NCBI GenBank assembly: GCA_019745575.1 | Contig: JAIETA010000008.1 | Location: 1 to 58,871, forward strand | Origin: Reyranella sp. | Lineage (GTDB): Bacteria > Pseudomonadota > Alphaproteobacteria > Reyranellales > Reyranellaceae | Length of the DNA: 58,871 bases | Direction: 5' to 3' | Made by a program: the position numbers and the translations under genes | Shown: positions 17,747 through 29,027 of the stretch, in pieces | Numbering within the stretch: the first letter of the stretch is position 1 | How the letters are laid out: the number at the start of each line of letters is the position of its first letter | The notes under the pieces: model-generated | Databases searched by the model: none | The model's input: only the letters and a program-made list of their open reading frames with translations | What the model was told of the DNA's origin: nothing

Positions 17747-18750
17747 ATGCTTTCCGTCATACCACTCGTCGAGGCCTCGGCCGCGACCGCCGTCACGAAC
17801 CGGGAGCGTGCGCTGGCCGTCCGCGCGGCCTGCCTCGGCTGGCTGCCCCTGGGCGGCCTGCTAGCGCGTCTGGCCGATCCTGTGGTTCGCCACTGGATGC
17901 AGCGCTCGGGGACGCCGTACCTGGGCGAAATCGAGACCGTCGCCCGTGCGATCGGACAGCCCGGGATCTGGCTGTTGCACGGCGCCTACCTGCTCGGCTG
18001 CACAGCACTTGCCGACGAGGGACCGGATGGGCCGCGGCTGCGCCGAACGCTCGATTGGCCGTTCCCCGGGCTCGGCCGGCTGGTCGAGGTGGTGCGCCGA
18101 CACGGGACCGCGGGCGACTATCTCAATGTCACCTGGCCGGGGTTCGTTGGGGTGCTGACCGCCGTCGCGCCCAGACGGTTCGCCGCCTCGATCAACCAGG
18201 CGCCGATGCGTCGCCGCTGGCGGAGCACGATGCTGCTGTGGCTCGACTATGCGCTGAACGCGCTCGCCGGCCTGCGTGGCAGCGGACGTCTGCCGCCGGA
18301 GCATCTGCTGCGCCGTGTCTTCGAGACCTGCGCGAGCTTCGATGAGGCGCGGCGCACGCTGGAGACGACGCCCGTCGCGCGGCCCGTGCTCTTCGTGCTG
18401 GTCGGATGCAAGGCCGGCGAGCGTGTCGTGATCGAGCGCGAAGGCGACATCGTTCGCAGCATTCCGGACGAGACCGTCGTTGCCAACGATTGGCGTCGCC
18501 GGTCGGACAACTGGCGGCCGCGTGCCTGTGGCGACGGCGCGCCGGTCGAGAACAACCGCCGCCGCGTCGCCGCGCTCGAAGCGTGGCGCGGGCGCGATGT
18601 CGAGGGCTTTGGTTGGGCGACGGCGCCTGTGCTCAACGTCTGCACGCGGCTAACGGTCGAAATGTGCCCGGCCAGCGGCACGCTGAAGGTCGCGGGTTGG
18701 GAAGACGACGGACGGGGCGGAGCCGTCCGTGTCACCGACCATGCCGAATT

Positions 18751-18754
<4 letters not shown>
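17747..18754 (+). CDS. Acid ceramidase/NAAA-like Ntn hydrolase (C-N amide hydrolase family)
   Basis: The protein of 335 residues, from the ATG at 17747, has the layout of cysteine N-terminal-nucleophile amidases. The nucleophile is Cys85 in [11 protein letters not shown], followed by RTLDWPF, which supplies the conserved Arg and Asp, and by FAASINQAP, a typical substrate-pocket Asn region. In acid ceramidase and NAAA the cysteine becomes the N-terminus by self-cleavage; whether that happens here is unknown. The substrate is probably a fatty-acyl amide or similar amide. The GTG at 17729 is an alternative start but lies inside the palindrome. The stop overlaps that of uvrA at CTAG. Confidence 0.72.
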
Positions 18755-21651
<2,897 letters not shown>

Positions 21652-21736
21652 GGGGACCGGAGAATGGCGATGCGCGGGACGATCGCATATGGCGATTAAC
21701 CCCCAGGCTCGCCAGAGGCGACCCTCGGTTCCGGCC

Positions 21737-22981
21737 TCAGGCCGCCGCTGTCTGCCCGGCCAGCACCCGGTCGGTTGGCCGATCGTTCATCAGGAGTTGC
21801 ATGGTGCCGGCAATCAGTCCGATCAGGACGCCGATCTTCCAGGCAAGATCGTAGGAGCCCATCAGGTCGAAGAGGTATCCGCCGCCCCACGCACCCAGGA
21901 ACGAGCCGGCCTGATGACTTAGAAAGGCAATGCCGGTCAACGTCGACAGAAAGCGCAGGCCGAAGATCTGCACCACCAGCCCGTTGACCAGCGGGATGAC
22001 GCCCAGCCACAGCACGCCCATGGCGGCACCGAACAACACGACGCTGAGCGGCGTCGGCGGAAAGGCGAAGAACAGCGCCAGGGCCACCGAGCGCAGCAGA
22101 TAGATGCCGCCCAGCAACAGGCGCTTGGGGTAGCGGTCGCCCAGCCAACCGAACAGCCAGGAACTCACGATGTTGAAGCCGCCGATCAGCATCAGGGCGA
22201 TGGCGCTGTAGGACGCATCCATGCCGCACTGCGCGAGGTAGGTCGGCAGGTGGGTCGTCAGGAACACGAGTTGCAGACCGCACACGAAGAAGGCGATCGC
22301 CATGACAACGTAGCCGCTGTGGCGGCGGGCCTCGTCGAGGGCGCCCATCAAGGTGAGATCGCGATCGGTCGGCAGGCTGTTGGGCAGCTTGTCGGCACGG
22401 CTGCCGATCCAGGCAGCCGGCAGCATGGCGAAGGCCAGAATGACGAAGGCCCAGACCGCCGCCCGCCAGCCGTCGGTGTTCAGGAGGTAGGCAGCGATCG
22501 GCGCCGTCAGCATGGTGCCAACGGAGCCGGCGGCCGAGACGATGCCGAAGGCGAGCGTCCGCCGGCTCGGCGTTACCACCCGGGCGGCGATGTTGGCGGT
22601 GATGCCCGAGGTCGTGCAGGCCAACGCAACGCCGATCAGCACGCCGGCGCCGATCACGATCGGTAGCGCGCTCTGGGCCGTTGCGGTCAGCCAGATTCCC
22701 AGGATGAACAGGGCGCTGCCGATCAGCGCCACCCAGCGCGTGCCGTACTTGTCGGCGAACACGCCGGCAATCGGCTGGCTGAGCCCCCAGGCGACCTGCT
22801 GCACCGAGATGGCCAGCGCGAAGTCCGAAATGGCGATGCCCAGTTCCTTGGAAGCCGGCGCCTGGAAAAGGCCGAGGTTCTGCCGGATGCCCATCGCCAG
22901 GGTCATCATCAGCGCCGCGCCGCCCAACATAGCGTAGGCCTGGCTGCGGGAGACCTCGGAAACGTGGAAGGATTTGCTCAT
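21737..22981 (-). CDS. MFS transporter (oxalate/formate- or monocarboxylate-type)
   Basis: A 414-residue major facilitator with 12 predicted helices. The loop-2/3 motif is [14 protein letters not shown] and the corresponding C-half motif is [15 protein letters not shown]. The overall pattern ([21 protein letters not shown], then [22 protein letters not shown]) resembles the oxalate:formate antiporter/monocarboxylate branch. I set the start at [14 protein letters not shown]; the 38 extra residues in the ORF track are not transporter-like. A TTGGCC-N18-CTATCC promoter is possible, with its -10 only 7 bases from the ATG. It separates uvrA and ssb. Confidence 0.85.
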   Translation of the reverse strand: MSKSFHVSEVSRSQAYAMLGGAALMMTLAMGIRQNLGLFQAPASKELGIAISDFALAISVQQVAWGLSQPIAGVFADKYGTRWVALIGSALFILGIWLTATAQSALPIVIGAGVLIGVALACTTSGITANIAARVVTPSRRTLAFGIVSAAGSVGTMLTAPIAAYLLNTDGWRAAVWAFVILAFAMLPAAWIGSRADKLPNSLPTDRDLTLMGALDEARRHSGYVVMAIAFFVCGLQLVFLTTHLPTYLAQCGMDASYSAIALMLIGGFNIVSSWLFGWLGDRYPKRLLLGGIYLLRSVALALFFAFPPTPLSVVLFGAAMGVLWLGVIPLVNGLVVQIFGLRFLSTLTGIAFLSHQAGSFLGAWGGGYLFDLMGSYDLAWKIGVLIGLIAGTMQLLMNDRPTDRVLAGQTAAA

Positions 22982-23129
22982 GGATCGAGGATAGGGGTGG
23001 AGCCGCTTGCACGGCCAATGAATTGTCGGAGGGTCGGCATGAGCGAAGCTCACGCCTGGCCGTTGGGGCACAACCCAAAATTGGTGGCTGCCCACAGGCC
23101 GCCGGGTCTAGTTTGCTTGTCGTGAGGTA

Positions 23130-23150
23130 GGTGCCGCAGCCCGCGGCACC
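23130..23150 (+). promoter_or_regulatory. GC hairpin in the ssb leader
   Basis: GGTGCCGC and GCGGCACC form a perfect 8-bp stem with an AGCCC loop, ending 22 bases before the ssb ATG and followed by a GGAGG ribosome binding site. It lacks a T-run, so it is not an intrinsic terminator. It may stabilise the ssb mRNA or tune its translation, which is inference. Confidence 0.4.
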
Positions 23151-23171
23151 GGGAAAGCGAAGGAGGCCCCT

Positions 23172-23660
23172 ATGGCGGGCAGTGTCAATAAAGTCATCCT
23201 GGTCGGCAATCTCGGCCGCGACCCCGAAGTGAAGTCGATGCAGGATGGCCGCTCGATGGTGAACATGTCGGTGGCCACCTCGGACACCTGGCGGGACCGT
23301 CAGAGCGGCGAGCGCAAGGAGCGCACCGAGTGGCACCGGGTCGTCATCTTCAACGAGAAGCTGGCTGAAGTGGCGCAGAAGTTCGTCCGCAAGGGCTCAA
23401 AAGTCTATGTTGAGGGCCAGCTGTCCACACGCAAATGGACCGACCAGAGCGGCCAGGAGCGTTACACGACCGAGGTCGTGATTCCGCGCTTCGGGGGTGC
23501 GCTCACCATGCTGGATGGCCGTGGCGGCGAAGGCGGTGGTGCGGCGGGCGGCGGCGGCATGGAGAGCGACATGGGCGGTGGCGCCCCGCCATCGAGTGGC
23601 GGCGGACGGCCGGCCGCCCGCGGCGGCAAGGCGGAGCTCGACGACGACATTCCGTTCTAG
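23172..23660 (+). CDS. ssb: Single-stranded DNA-binding protein
   Basis: A 162-residue SSB. Residues 1-112 form the OB fold ([51 protein letters not shown]). A Gly-rich flexible linker follows, and the protein ends in the acidic tip DDDIPF, which binds partner proteins in replication and repair. GAAGGAGGC lies before the ATG. The gene is monocistronic or shares a transcript with the amidohydrolase gene that starts 9 bases downstream. uvrA lies upstream in the divergent direction, but with an MFS gene between them. Confidence 0.98.
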   Translation: MAGSVNKVILVGNLGRDPEVKSMQDGRSMVNMSVATSDTWRDRQSGERKERTEWHRVVIFNEKLAEVAQKFVRKGSKVYVEGQLSTRKWTDQSGQERYTTEVVIPRFGGALTMLDGRGGEGGGAAGGGGMESDMGGGAPPSSGGGRPAARGGKAELDDDIPF

Positions 23661-23669
23661 GCCGGACCG

Positions 23670-24674
23670 ATGCGCCGGAGGATCACGGTCGAGGAAGCTT
23701 TCATCACCCCGGCCATTCTGGACGGCTGGAAGGCCGTTCTGAATGGCAAGAACGTCGAGCCCGGCTTTGCCGCGATGGGCAAGTGCCTGCTCGGGCCGGC
23801 GGGCAAGCCGCTTTTCGACAGGCTCCTCGACCTGGGTCCCGCCCGCATCGCCCACATGGACTCGGTCGGGATCGACATGCAGGTTCTGTCGCTGACCGCG
23901 CCGGGGGTACAGGTGTTCGACCCGGCGCAGGGCGCAAAATTGGCGGCCGACTCGAACGACGTGCTTGCGGAGGCCGTAAAAGCCTATCCGACCCGCTTTG
24001 CCGGTCTGACGGCGGTGGCGCCGCAGGACCCCGGGGTGGCCGTCCGCGAGATCGAGCGCGGCGCCAAAATCCTCGGCATGCATGGTGTGATCATCAACTC
24101 CCACACCAGCGGCGAATATCTCGATCTGCCGAAGTACTGGCCGATCCTCGAGGCGGCTGAAGCACTCAATATGCCCATCTATCTGCACCCGCGAGAGCCG
24201 GGGCCGGCGATGGTTGCGCCGTTCCTCGACTATGGCCTCTACTTTGCGACGTGGGGCTTCTCGGCGGAAACCGGCCTCCATGCCATGCGCCTGATCATGT
24301 CAGGCGCGCTGGACCGATTTCCCCGGCTCAGGATCGTGCTCGGCCATCTCGGCGAGGGCATTCCCTATTATCTGCCGCGTATCGACAATCGCTACGCTCT
24401 GCAGGTCCGACTGGGCGCGACGGCCAAGTTGCCGAAGAAGCCCAGCGAGTACTTCAAGGAGAGCTTCTACGTCACCACCGCCGGCATCACGTTCCTGGGG
24501 TCGTTGCGTCTGTGTCTCGACGAGCTCGGCCCGGAACGCGTGCTGCTCGCTGCGGACTACCCCTATGAAGATGACGGCGAATCGGTGCGCTTCATCAATG
24601 ACACGGCCCTCACTGTCACCGAGCGCCAGCTGATATGCGAGAGCAATGCCGTGCGTGTCTTCGGACTTTCCTAG
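23670..24674 (+). CDS. Amidohydrolase-2 family, hydroxybenzoate decarboxylase-like
   Basis: A 334-residue TIM-barrel metalloenzyme of the ACMSD/gamma-resorcylate decarboxylase group. The N-terminal metal motif reads TVEEAFITP. The EEAF form, with Ala replacing the His of EEHF, is what I recall from 2,3-dihydroxybenzoate decarboxylases, so the change need not mean loss of activity. Other ligands are visible: His in MPIYLHPREP, the HLGEGIPYYLPRID segment, and Asp in LLAADYPYEDD. The usual reaction is non-oxidative decarboxylation of a hydroxylated aromatic acid. It starts 9 bases after ssb and its stop shares CTAG with the convergent HAD gene. Confidence 0.8.
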   Translation: MRRRITVEEAFITPAILDGWKAVLNGKNVEPGFAAMGKCLLGPAGKPLFDRLLDLGPARIAHMDSVGIDMQVLSLTAPGVQVFDPAQGAKLAADSNDVLAEAVKAYPTRFAGLTAVAPQDPGVAVREIERGAKILGMHGVIINSHTSGEYLDLPKYWPILEAAEALNMPIYLHPREPGPAMVAPFLDYGLYFATWGFSAETGLHAMRLIMSGALDRFPRLRIVLGHLGEGIPYYLPRIDNRYALQVRLGATAKLPKKPSEYFKESFYVTTAGITFLGSLRLCLDELGPERVLLAADYPYEDDGESVRFINDTALTVTERQLICESNAVRVFGLS

Positions 24675-25288
24675 ACCGGGAAGGCCATCGCACGTAGCGC
24701 CCGCGCGGTGTCGGCGGCCGAGCGATGATGGATCGCACTCATGCCAAACGCTCGCGCGCCCTCGACGTTTGTCAGGACGTCATCGATAAAGACCGCGTCA
24801 GCTGGCTGAAAGCGGCCGGCGCGACAGACGAGATCGTAGATCTCGGGTTGCGGTTTGGAGCAGCCCACGGCCCCCGACACCACGTAGTCGCGGAAGCGCC
24901 CGAGGAAGGGATGGCGGTCGTGGGCCGGCCCGCGCAACCAGGCGTCGAGGAAACCAGGGGCGTTGGACAGAAGATAAAGGGGCGTCCCCACGCGGTGTAG
25001 CCGCTCGACCAGATCGGCCATTTCCGGAAAGGCGTGGTCGCACATCTCGTCGAACCGGTCGTAAAAGGCTGCGATCAAAGTCTCGTGACCCGGATTTTCG
25101 GCCTGCAAGCGGCGCGTCGATTCCATGGGGTCGCCGCCATGGTCCTGGACCTGGTGCCATTGAGAAGTGGTCACCGTGGCGAGGAAATGTTCCATTTCCG
25201 CAGCATCGGGGATCAGCTTGCGGTAGAGGTGGCGCGGGTTCCAGTCGAGCAGCACGCCGCCCATGTCGAAAACCACGACCGAGGGCAT
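24671..25288 (-). CDS. HAD-superfamily hydrolase, subfamily IA (YihX-like)
   Basis: A 205-residue HAD phosphatase. Motif I is VVFDMGGVLLDWNP, with Gly at the position two after the nucleophile Asp, as in YihX-type sugar-phosphate phosphatases. Motif II is LLSNAPGFLDAW, the lysine is in GCSKPQPEIYD and motif IV is FIDDVLTNVEGARAFGM. I use the ATG at 25288 (MPSVVVFD); the longer TTG start in the ORF track adds eight unsupported residues. It is convergent with the amidohydrolase gene and divergent from gyrA. The substrate is not predictable. Confidence 0.85.
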   Translation of the reverse strand: MPSVVVFDMGGVLLDWNPRHLYRKLIPDAAEMEHFLATVTTSQWHQVQDHGGDPMESTRRLQAENPGHETLIAAFYDRFDEMCDHAFPEMADLVERLHRVGTPLYLLSNAPGFLDAWLRGPAHDRHPFLGRFRDYVVSGAVGCSKPQPEIYDLVCRAGRFQPADAVFIDDVLTNVEGARAFGMSAIHHRSAADTARALRAMAFPV

Positions 25289-25347
25289 TCGGGAGGCTGT
25301 TTCTGGGGGCAATTCGCGACCTTTCCGGGGGCCATTTTCGACGACGA

Positions 25348-25376
25348 TTTACTCAATAAAATCAATCAGTTAAAGA
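25348..25376 (+). promoter_or_regulatory. Possible gyrA promoter
   Basis: In the 200-base gap before gyrA the most AT-rich part has TTTACT and, 17 bases later, TAAAGA. Matches to the consensus are moderate. It is the best-placed candidate I can see and would give an mRNA leader of about 105 bases. Confidence 0.3.
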
Positions 25377-25444
25377 CCAGTTTCCGAGACGTTTTTTGTT
25401 GGTGTTCCGGGACGAGTTTGGTAGGGTGCCGCCTTGTTCCGCCG

Positions 25445-25461
25445 GGCCCTCTGGCAGGGCC
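25445..25461 (+). promoter_or_regulatory. Hairpin in the gyrA leader
   Basis: GGCCCT and AGGGCC pair as a 6-bp GC stem around a CTGGC loop, 27 bases before the GTG start. An AT-rich single-stranded stretch (AAAATAACGAGTAAAATTC) and then AGG follow. It may keep the ribosome binding region open; there is no T-run. Confidence 0.35.
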
Positions 25462-25488
25462 AAAATAACGAGTAAAATTCAGGTTTCC

Positions 25489-28266
25489 GTGAGCGACGAA
25501 ACGACCCTTCCGCCGCCGCCGCCCTCCGACGCGCCTCCGCCGCAGCAGCCCACGCACGACATAGAGCCCATCACGATCGAAGAGGAGATGCGTCGCTCCT
25601 ACCTCGATTATGCGATGAGCGTGATCGTGGCGCGCGCGTTGCCCGACGCCCGCGACGGGCTGAAGCCGGTGCAGCGGCGCATCCTGCATGCCATGAAGGA
25701 AAGTGGCTACGACTCGACGCACGCCTTCCGCAAGTCGGCGCGCATCGTGGGCGACGTGATGGGCAAATATCACCCGCACGGCGATCAGTCGATCTACGAC
25801 GCATTGGTGCGCATGGCGCAGGACTTCTCCATGCGTCTGCCGCTGATCGCGGGCCAGGGAAATTTCGGCTCGATGGACGCCGATCCGCCGGCGGCGATGC
25901 GCTATACCGAAGCGCGGCTCGCTCGTGTTGCCGAGACGCTGCTGGCCGACATCGACAAGGATACGGTCGACTTCCAGGCGAACTACGACGAAACCACGCT
26001 GGAGCCGACGGTCCTGCCGGCGGCGTTCCCCAATCTTCTCGCCAATGGCGCGGGTGGCATCGCCGTCGGCATGGCCACCAACATTCCGCCGCACAACCTC
26101 GGCGAGCTGATCGATGCCTGCTGCGCGCTGATCGACAATCCCGAGCTCACCGTCGCGCAGGTGATGGAACATGTGCCGGGTCCGGACTTCCCGACCGGTG
26201 GTGCCATTCTTGGCCGCAACGGCATCCGGGCGGCCTACGAGCTCGGTCGTGGGTCGCTGATCATGCGGGCCAAGACACGGATCGAGGAGGGCCGCGGCGG
26301 CCGCGAGTCGATCATCGTCTCCGAGATTCCGTACCAGGAGAACAAGGCCCGGCTGCACGAGCGGATCGCCGAGGTGGTGCGCGACAAGCGGGTTGAGGGC
26401 ATTGCCGAGGTGCGCGACGAGAGCGACCGCGACGGTGTGCGCCTGGTCATCGAGCTGAAGCGCGACGCGATGTCGGACGTGGTGCTGAACCAGCTCTACC
26501 GGTTCACGCCGCTGCAGACCTCGTTCGGCGTCAACGCGCTGGCGCTCGACGGTGGCCGACCGCGCCTGATGAGCCTCAAGGAGCTGCTGGAGGCGTTCAT
26601 CCGCTTCCGTGCCGAGGTCATCACGCGGCGCACCAAGTTCGAGCTCAAGCACGCCCGCGACCGCGCCCACGTGCTGGTCGGCCTCGCCATCGCCGTCGCC
26701 AACATCGACGAGGTGATCGAGATGATCCGTCGTTCGCCCGACCCGGTGGTTGCGCGCGAGCGCCTGATGGCCAAAGACTGGCCGGCCTCCGATGTGGCGC
26801 CGCTGATCGCCTTGATCGCCGAACCCGGACGCGAGGTCTCGGGGGAGGGTACCTACAAGCTCTCCGAAGCGCAGGCCCGCGCCATCCTCGAACTGCGCTT
26901 GCAGCGCCTGACCGGCCTTGAGCGCGACAAGATCGCCGAAGAACTGGGCGAAGTCGCCAAGCTGATCGAGGGGTATCTCGAGCTGCTGGGTGACCGCGAC
27001 AAGCTCTTCGCGCTGATGCGCAGGGAGCTGCTCGAGATCAAAGAGCAGTTCGCAACGCCGCGCCGGACCGAGATTCTCGACAACGAGTTCGAGCAGGATG
27101 TCGAGGACTTGATCCAGCGCGAGGACATGGTGGTCACCGTTACCCATGGCGGCTACGTCAAGCGTGTGCCGGTGTCGGCCTACCGCGCCCAGCGACGTGG
27201 CGGCAAGGGGCGCTCGGGCATGGCGACGCGCGAGGACGATTTCGTCTCGAGCCTGTTCATCGCCAACACGCACACGCCGGTACTGTTCTTTTCCAGTCGC
27301 GGCATCGTCTACAAGCTCAAAGTGTGGCGGCTGCCGCTGGGCGCGCCGCAGGCGCGCGGCAAGGCCTTCGTCAATCTGCTGCCGCTCGACGAAGGCGAGA
27401 CGATCAGCGCCGTCATGCCAATGCCTGAGGACGAGGCGAGCTGGTCGACGCTGCACGTCATGTTCGCGACGGCGCGCGGCGGCGTCCGGCGCAATGAACT
27501 CAGTGATTTTGTCAGCGTCAATCAGAGCGGCAAGATCGCCATGAAGTTCGAGGGCGAGGATGCCGGCGATCGGCTGATCGGCGTCAGCGTCTGCAGCGAG
27601 GACCAGGACGTTCTGTTGGCGAGCCGGCAGGGACGGTCGATGCGCTTCCCGGTGGCGACGGTGCGGGTGTTCCAGAGTCGCGCGTCGACCGGCGTGCGCG
27701 GCATTGCGCTGGCCGAAGGCGATGAAGTCATCTCGATGTCGCTGTTCGACAGCGGCAAAGGCATCACGACCGAGGAACGCGATGCCTACCTCCGGCAGTC
27801 GCGGGCGCTCCGCCAGGCCGAGAATGCCGAGGAGGAGACGGTGAACGGCGAGGAGCAGGCGGCGGTCGCCACGACCCTGTCGCCGGAGCGTTTTGCAGAG
27901 CTCAAGGCCAAGGAAGAGTTCGTCCTCACCGTGGCTTCGTCGGGCTTCGGCAAGCGCACGTCGGCCTACGAGTACCGGGTGACCGGTCGCGGCGGCAAGG
28001 GCGTCGAGCTTATGAACCTGGCCAAAGGCGGCGAGATCGTCGCCGCTTTCCCGGTGCTCGACAGTGACCAGGTCATGCTGGTCACCGACGGCGGTACGCT
28101 GATCCGCTGCCCGGTCGACGGAATCCACATTGCAGGACGGGCGACGCGCGGCGTGCGCATCGTCAACGTGAGCGATGGCGAGCGAGTAGTTTCCGCCGTC
28201 CGGATCGGCGAAGACGACGCGGGCAACGGCAATGGCGAGAGCCATGCCGAAACAAACGGTGGATAA
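25489..28266 (+). CDS. gyrA: DNA gyrase subunit A
   Basis: The breakage-reunion subunit of gyrase, 925 residues from the GTG at 25489. The ORF track adds 31 residues from an upstream TTG that do not look like GyrA. After a Pro-rich extension ([14 protein letters not shown]) the core starts at [37 protein letters not shown]. The catalytic tyrosine is Tyr139 ([11 protein letters not shown]). The GyrA-box QRRGGKG is present, so this is gyrase and not topoisomerase IV. The quinolone region reads [12 protein letters not shown], with Gln at the E. coli Ser83 position. An acidic insert near [14 protein letters not shown] interrupts the C-terminal beta-pinwheel, as is common in related bacteria. Confidence 0.98.
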   Translation: MSDETTLPPPPPSDAPPPQQPTHDIEPITIEEEMRRSYLDYAMSVIVARALPDARDGLKPVQRRILHAMKESGYDSTHAFRKSARIVGDVMGKYHPHGDQSIYDALVRMAQDFSMRLPLIAGQGNFGSMDADPPAAMRYTEARLARVAETLLADIDKDTVDFQANYDETTLEPTVLPAAFPNLLANGAGGIAVGMATNIPPHNLGELIDACCALIDNPELTVAQVMEHVPGPDFPTGGAILGRNGIRAAYELGRGSLIMRAKTRIEEGRGGRESIIVSEIPYQENKARLHERIAEVVRDKRVEGIAEVRDESDRDGVRLVIELKRDAMSDVVLNQLYRFTPLQTSFGVNALALDGGRPRLMSLKELLEAFIRFRAEVITRRTKFELKHARDRAHVLVGLAIAVANIDEVIEMIRRSPDPVVARERLMAKDWPASDVAPLIALIAEPGREVSGEGTYKLSEAQARAILELRLQRLTGLERDKIAEELGEVAKLIEGYLELLGDRDKLFALMRRELLEIKEQFATPRRTEILDNEFEQDVEDLIQREDMVVTVTHGGYVKRVPVSAYRAQRRGGKGRSGMATREDDFVSSLFIANTHTPVLFFSSRGIVYKLKVWRLPLGAPQARGKAFVNLLPLDEGETISAVMPMPEDEASWSTLHVMFATARGGVRRNELSDFVSVNQSGKIAMKFEGEDAGDRLIGVSVCSEDQDVLLASRQGRSMRFPVATVRVFQSRASTGVRGIALAEGDEVISMSLFDSGKGITTEERDAYLRQSRALRQAENAEEETVNGEEQAAVATTLSPERFAELKAKEEFVLTVASSGFGKRTSAYEYRVTGRGGKGVELMNLAKGGEIVAAFPVLDSDQVMLVTDGGTLIRCPVDGIHIAGRATRGVRIVNVSDGERVVSAVRIGEDDAGNGNGESHAETNGG

Positions 28267-28321
28267 GGATCGCCCGTGTCGCTAAGACTTTGCCGCCGAA
28301 TCTGGCGCACAAGGGGGAGAC

Positions 28322-28828
28322 ATGGCCTCAGAACGCACCGGGGTCTATCCGGGCACGTTCGATCCGGTTACCAGCGGACACATGGAAGTGATGCGCCGCT
28401 CGTTGCGGCTTGTCGATCGGCTGGTGATCGGATGCGCGATCAACATCGGCAAGGGGCCGTTGTTCTCGCTCGAAGAGCGGATGGAGATCGTCAAGGAGGA
28501 CATCGCGGACTTCCCGGCGGCCGACCGCGAGCGCATCGTTGTGGTGCCGTTCGAGGGATTGTTGATCCACTTCGCGCGCGAGGTCGGCGCGTCGGTCATT
28601 ATCCGCGGTCTGCGGGCGGTATCGGACTTCGAGTACGAAATCCAGATGGCCAACATGAACGCTCGTATGGAGCCGAACATAGAGACCATCTTCCTGATGG
28701 CTTCCGACAGGCACCAGTTCATCGCCTCGTCGCTGGTAAAGGACATCGCGCGGCTGGGCGGGGATACCTCGCAGTTCGTCTCCAAACGCGTGTTCCAGCG
28801 GCTCAAGGCGAAATTCGCCAAGTCCTGA
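28322..28828 (+). CDS. coaD: Phosphopantetheine adenylyltransferase
   Basis: A 168-residue enzyme for the fourth step of coenzyme A synthesis: ATP plus 4'-phosphopantetheine gives dephospho-CoA. The nucleotidyltransferase motif is GVYPGTFDPVTSGHMEVMRR; most CoaD proteins have TGH and this one SGH, a mild change that keeps the catalytic His. IIRGLRAVSDFEYEIQMANMN and the C-terminal EHMF-like stretch (MASDRHQFIASSLVKDIARLGGD) are also present. AAGGGGGAG precedes the ATG. It follows gyrA after 55 bases, an arrangement shared by many Alphaproteobacteria. Confidence 0.96.
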   Translation: MASERTGVYPGTFDPVTSGHMEVMRRSLRLVDRLVIGCAINIGKGPLFSLEERMEIVKEDIADFPAADRERIVVVPFEGLLIHFAREVGASVIIRGLRAVSDFEYEIQMANMNARMEPNIETIFLMASDRHQFIASSLVKDIARLGGDTSQFVSKRVFQRLKAKFAKS

Positions 28829-28854
28829 CGCCGGTTCCGGCTGCCGCCCCCGCG

Positions 28855-28883
28855 TTGACCATGGGGCCGGCGCACCTTATACG
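28855..28883 (+). promoter_or_regulatory. Strong predicted promoter of tRNA-Lys
   Basis: TTGACC is followed by exactly 17 bases and TATACG. The predicted start site near 28890 lies in a GC-rich discriminator (GGGCGCCGCGCGGGG), the kind of sequence that makes stable-RNA promoters sensitive to stringent control. The tRNA begins about 35 bases downstream. It may also drive the polysaccharide-export genes that follow. Confidence 0.65.
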
Positions 28884-28924
28884 GGCGCCGCGCGGGGTTT
28901 CGGCCTGCAGCGCGACGCCGGAGC

Positions 28925-28999
28925 GAGCCCGTAGCTCAGCGGTAGAGCATCTGACTTTTAATCAGAGGGTCGTGGGATCGTACCCCACCGGGCTCACCA
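28925..28999 (+). tRNA. tRNA-Lys (anticodon TTT)
   Basis: A 75-base cloverleaf with encoded CCA. Acceptor arms GAGCCCG and CGGGCTC pair fully. The D arm is GCTC/GAGC, and the anticodon stem TCTGA/TCAGA holds the loop CTTTTAA with anticodon TTT. The variable loop is GGGTC and the T stem is GTGGG/CCCAC. The T loop reads ATCGTAC, so positions 54 and 58 are A and T instead of the usual T and A. Only 28 bases separate the CCA end from the next start codon and no terminator is present there. Confidence 0.95.
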
Positions 29000-29027
29000 C
29001 TGGTCCAGAGAAGGAGAATTGCGGCTC

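Noticed and set aside
23130-23150. Intrinsic terminator ahead of ssb
   Set aside because: The hairpin is stable but is followed by GGGAAAGCG and not by a T-run, so it is listed as a leader hairpin instead.
25366-28245. 959-residue minus-strand ORF opposite gyrA
   Set aside because: It is a shadow frame. The plus strand encodes a complete GyrA with every motif, while this frame is rich in His, Arg, Asp and Gln and has no recognisable domain.
28925-28999. tRNA-Lys as an integration site for a genomic island
   Set aside because: No integrase, no repeated tRNA 3' end and no change in base composition are seen downstream; the neighbouring genes look native.
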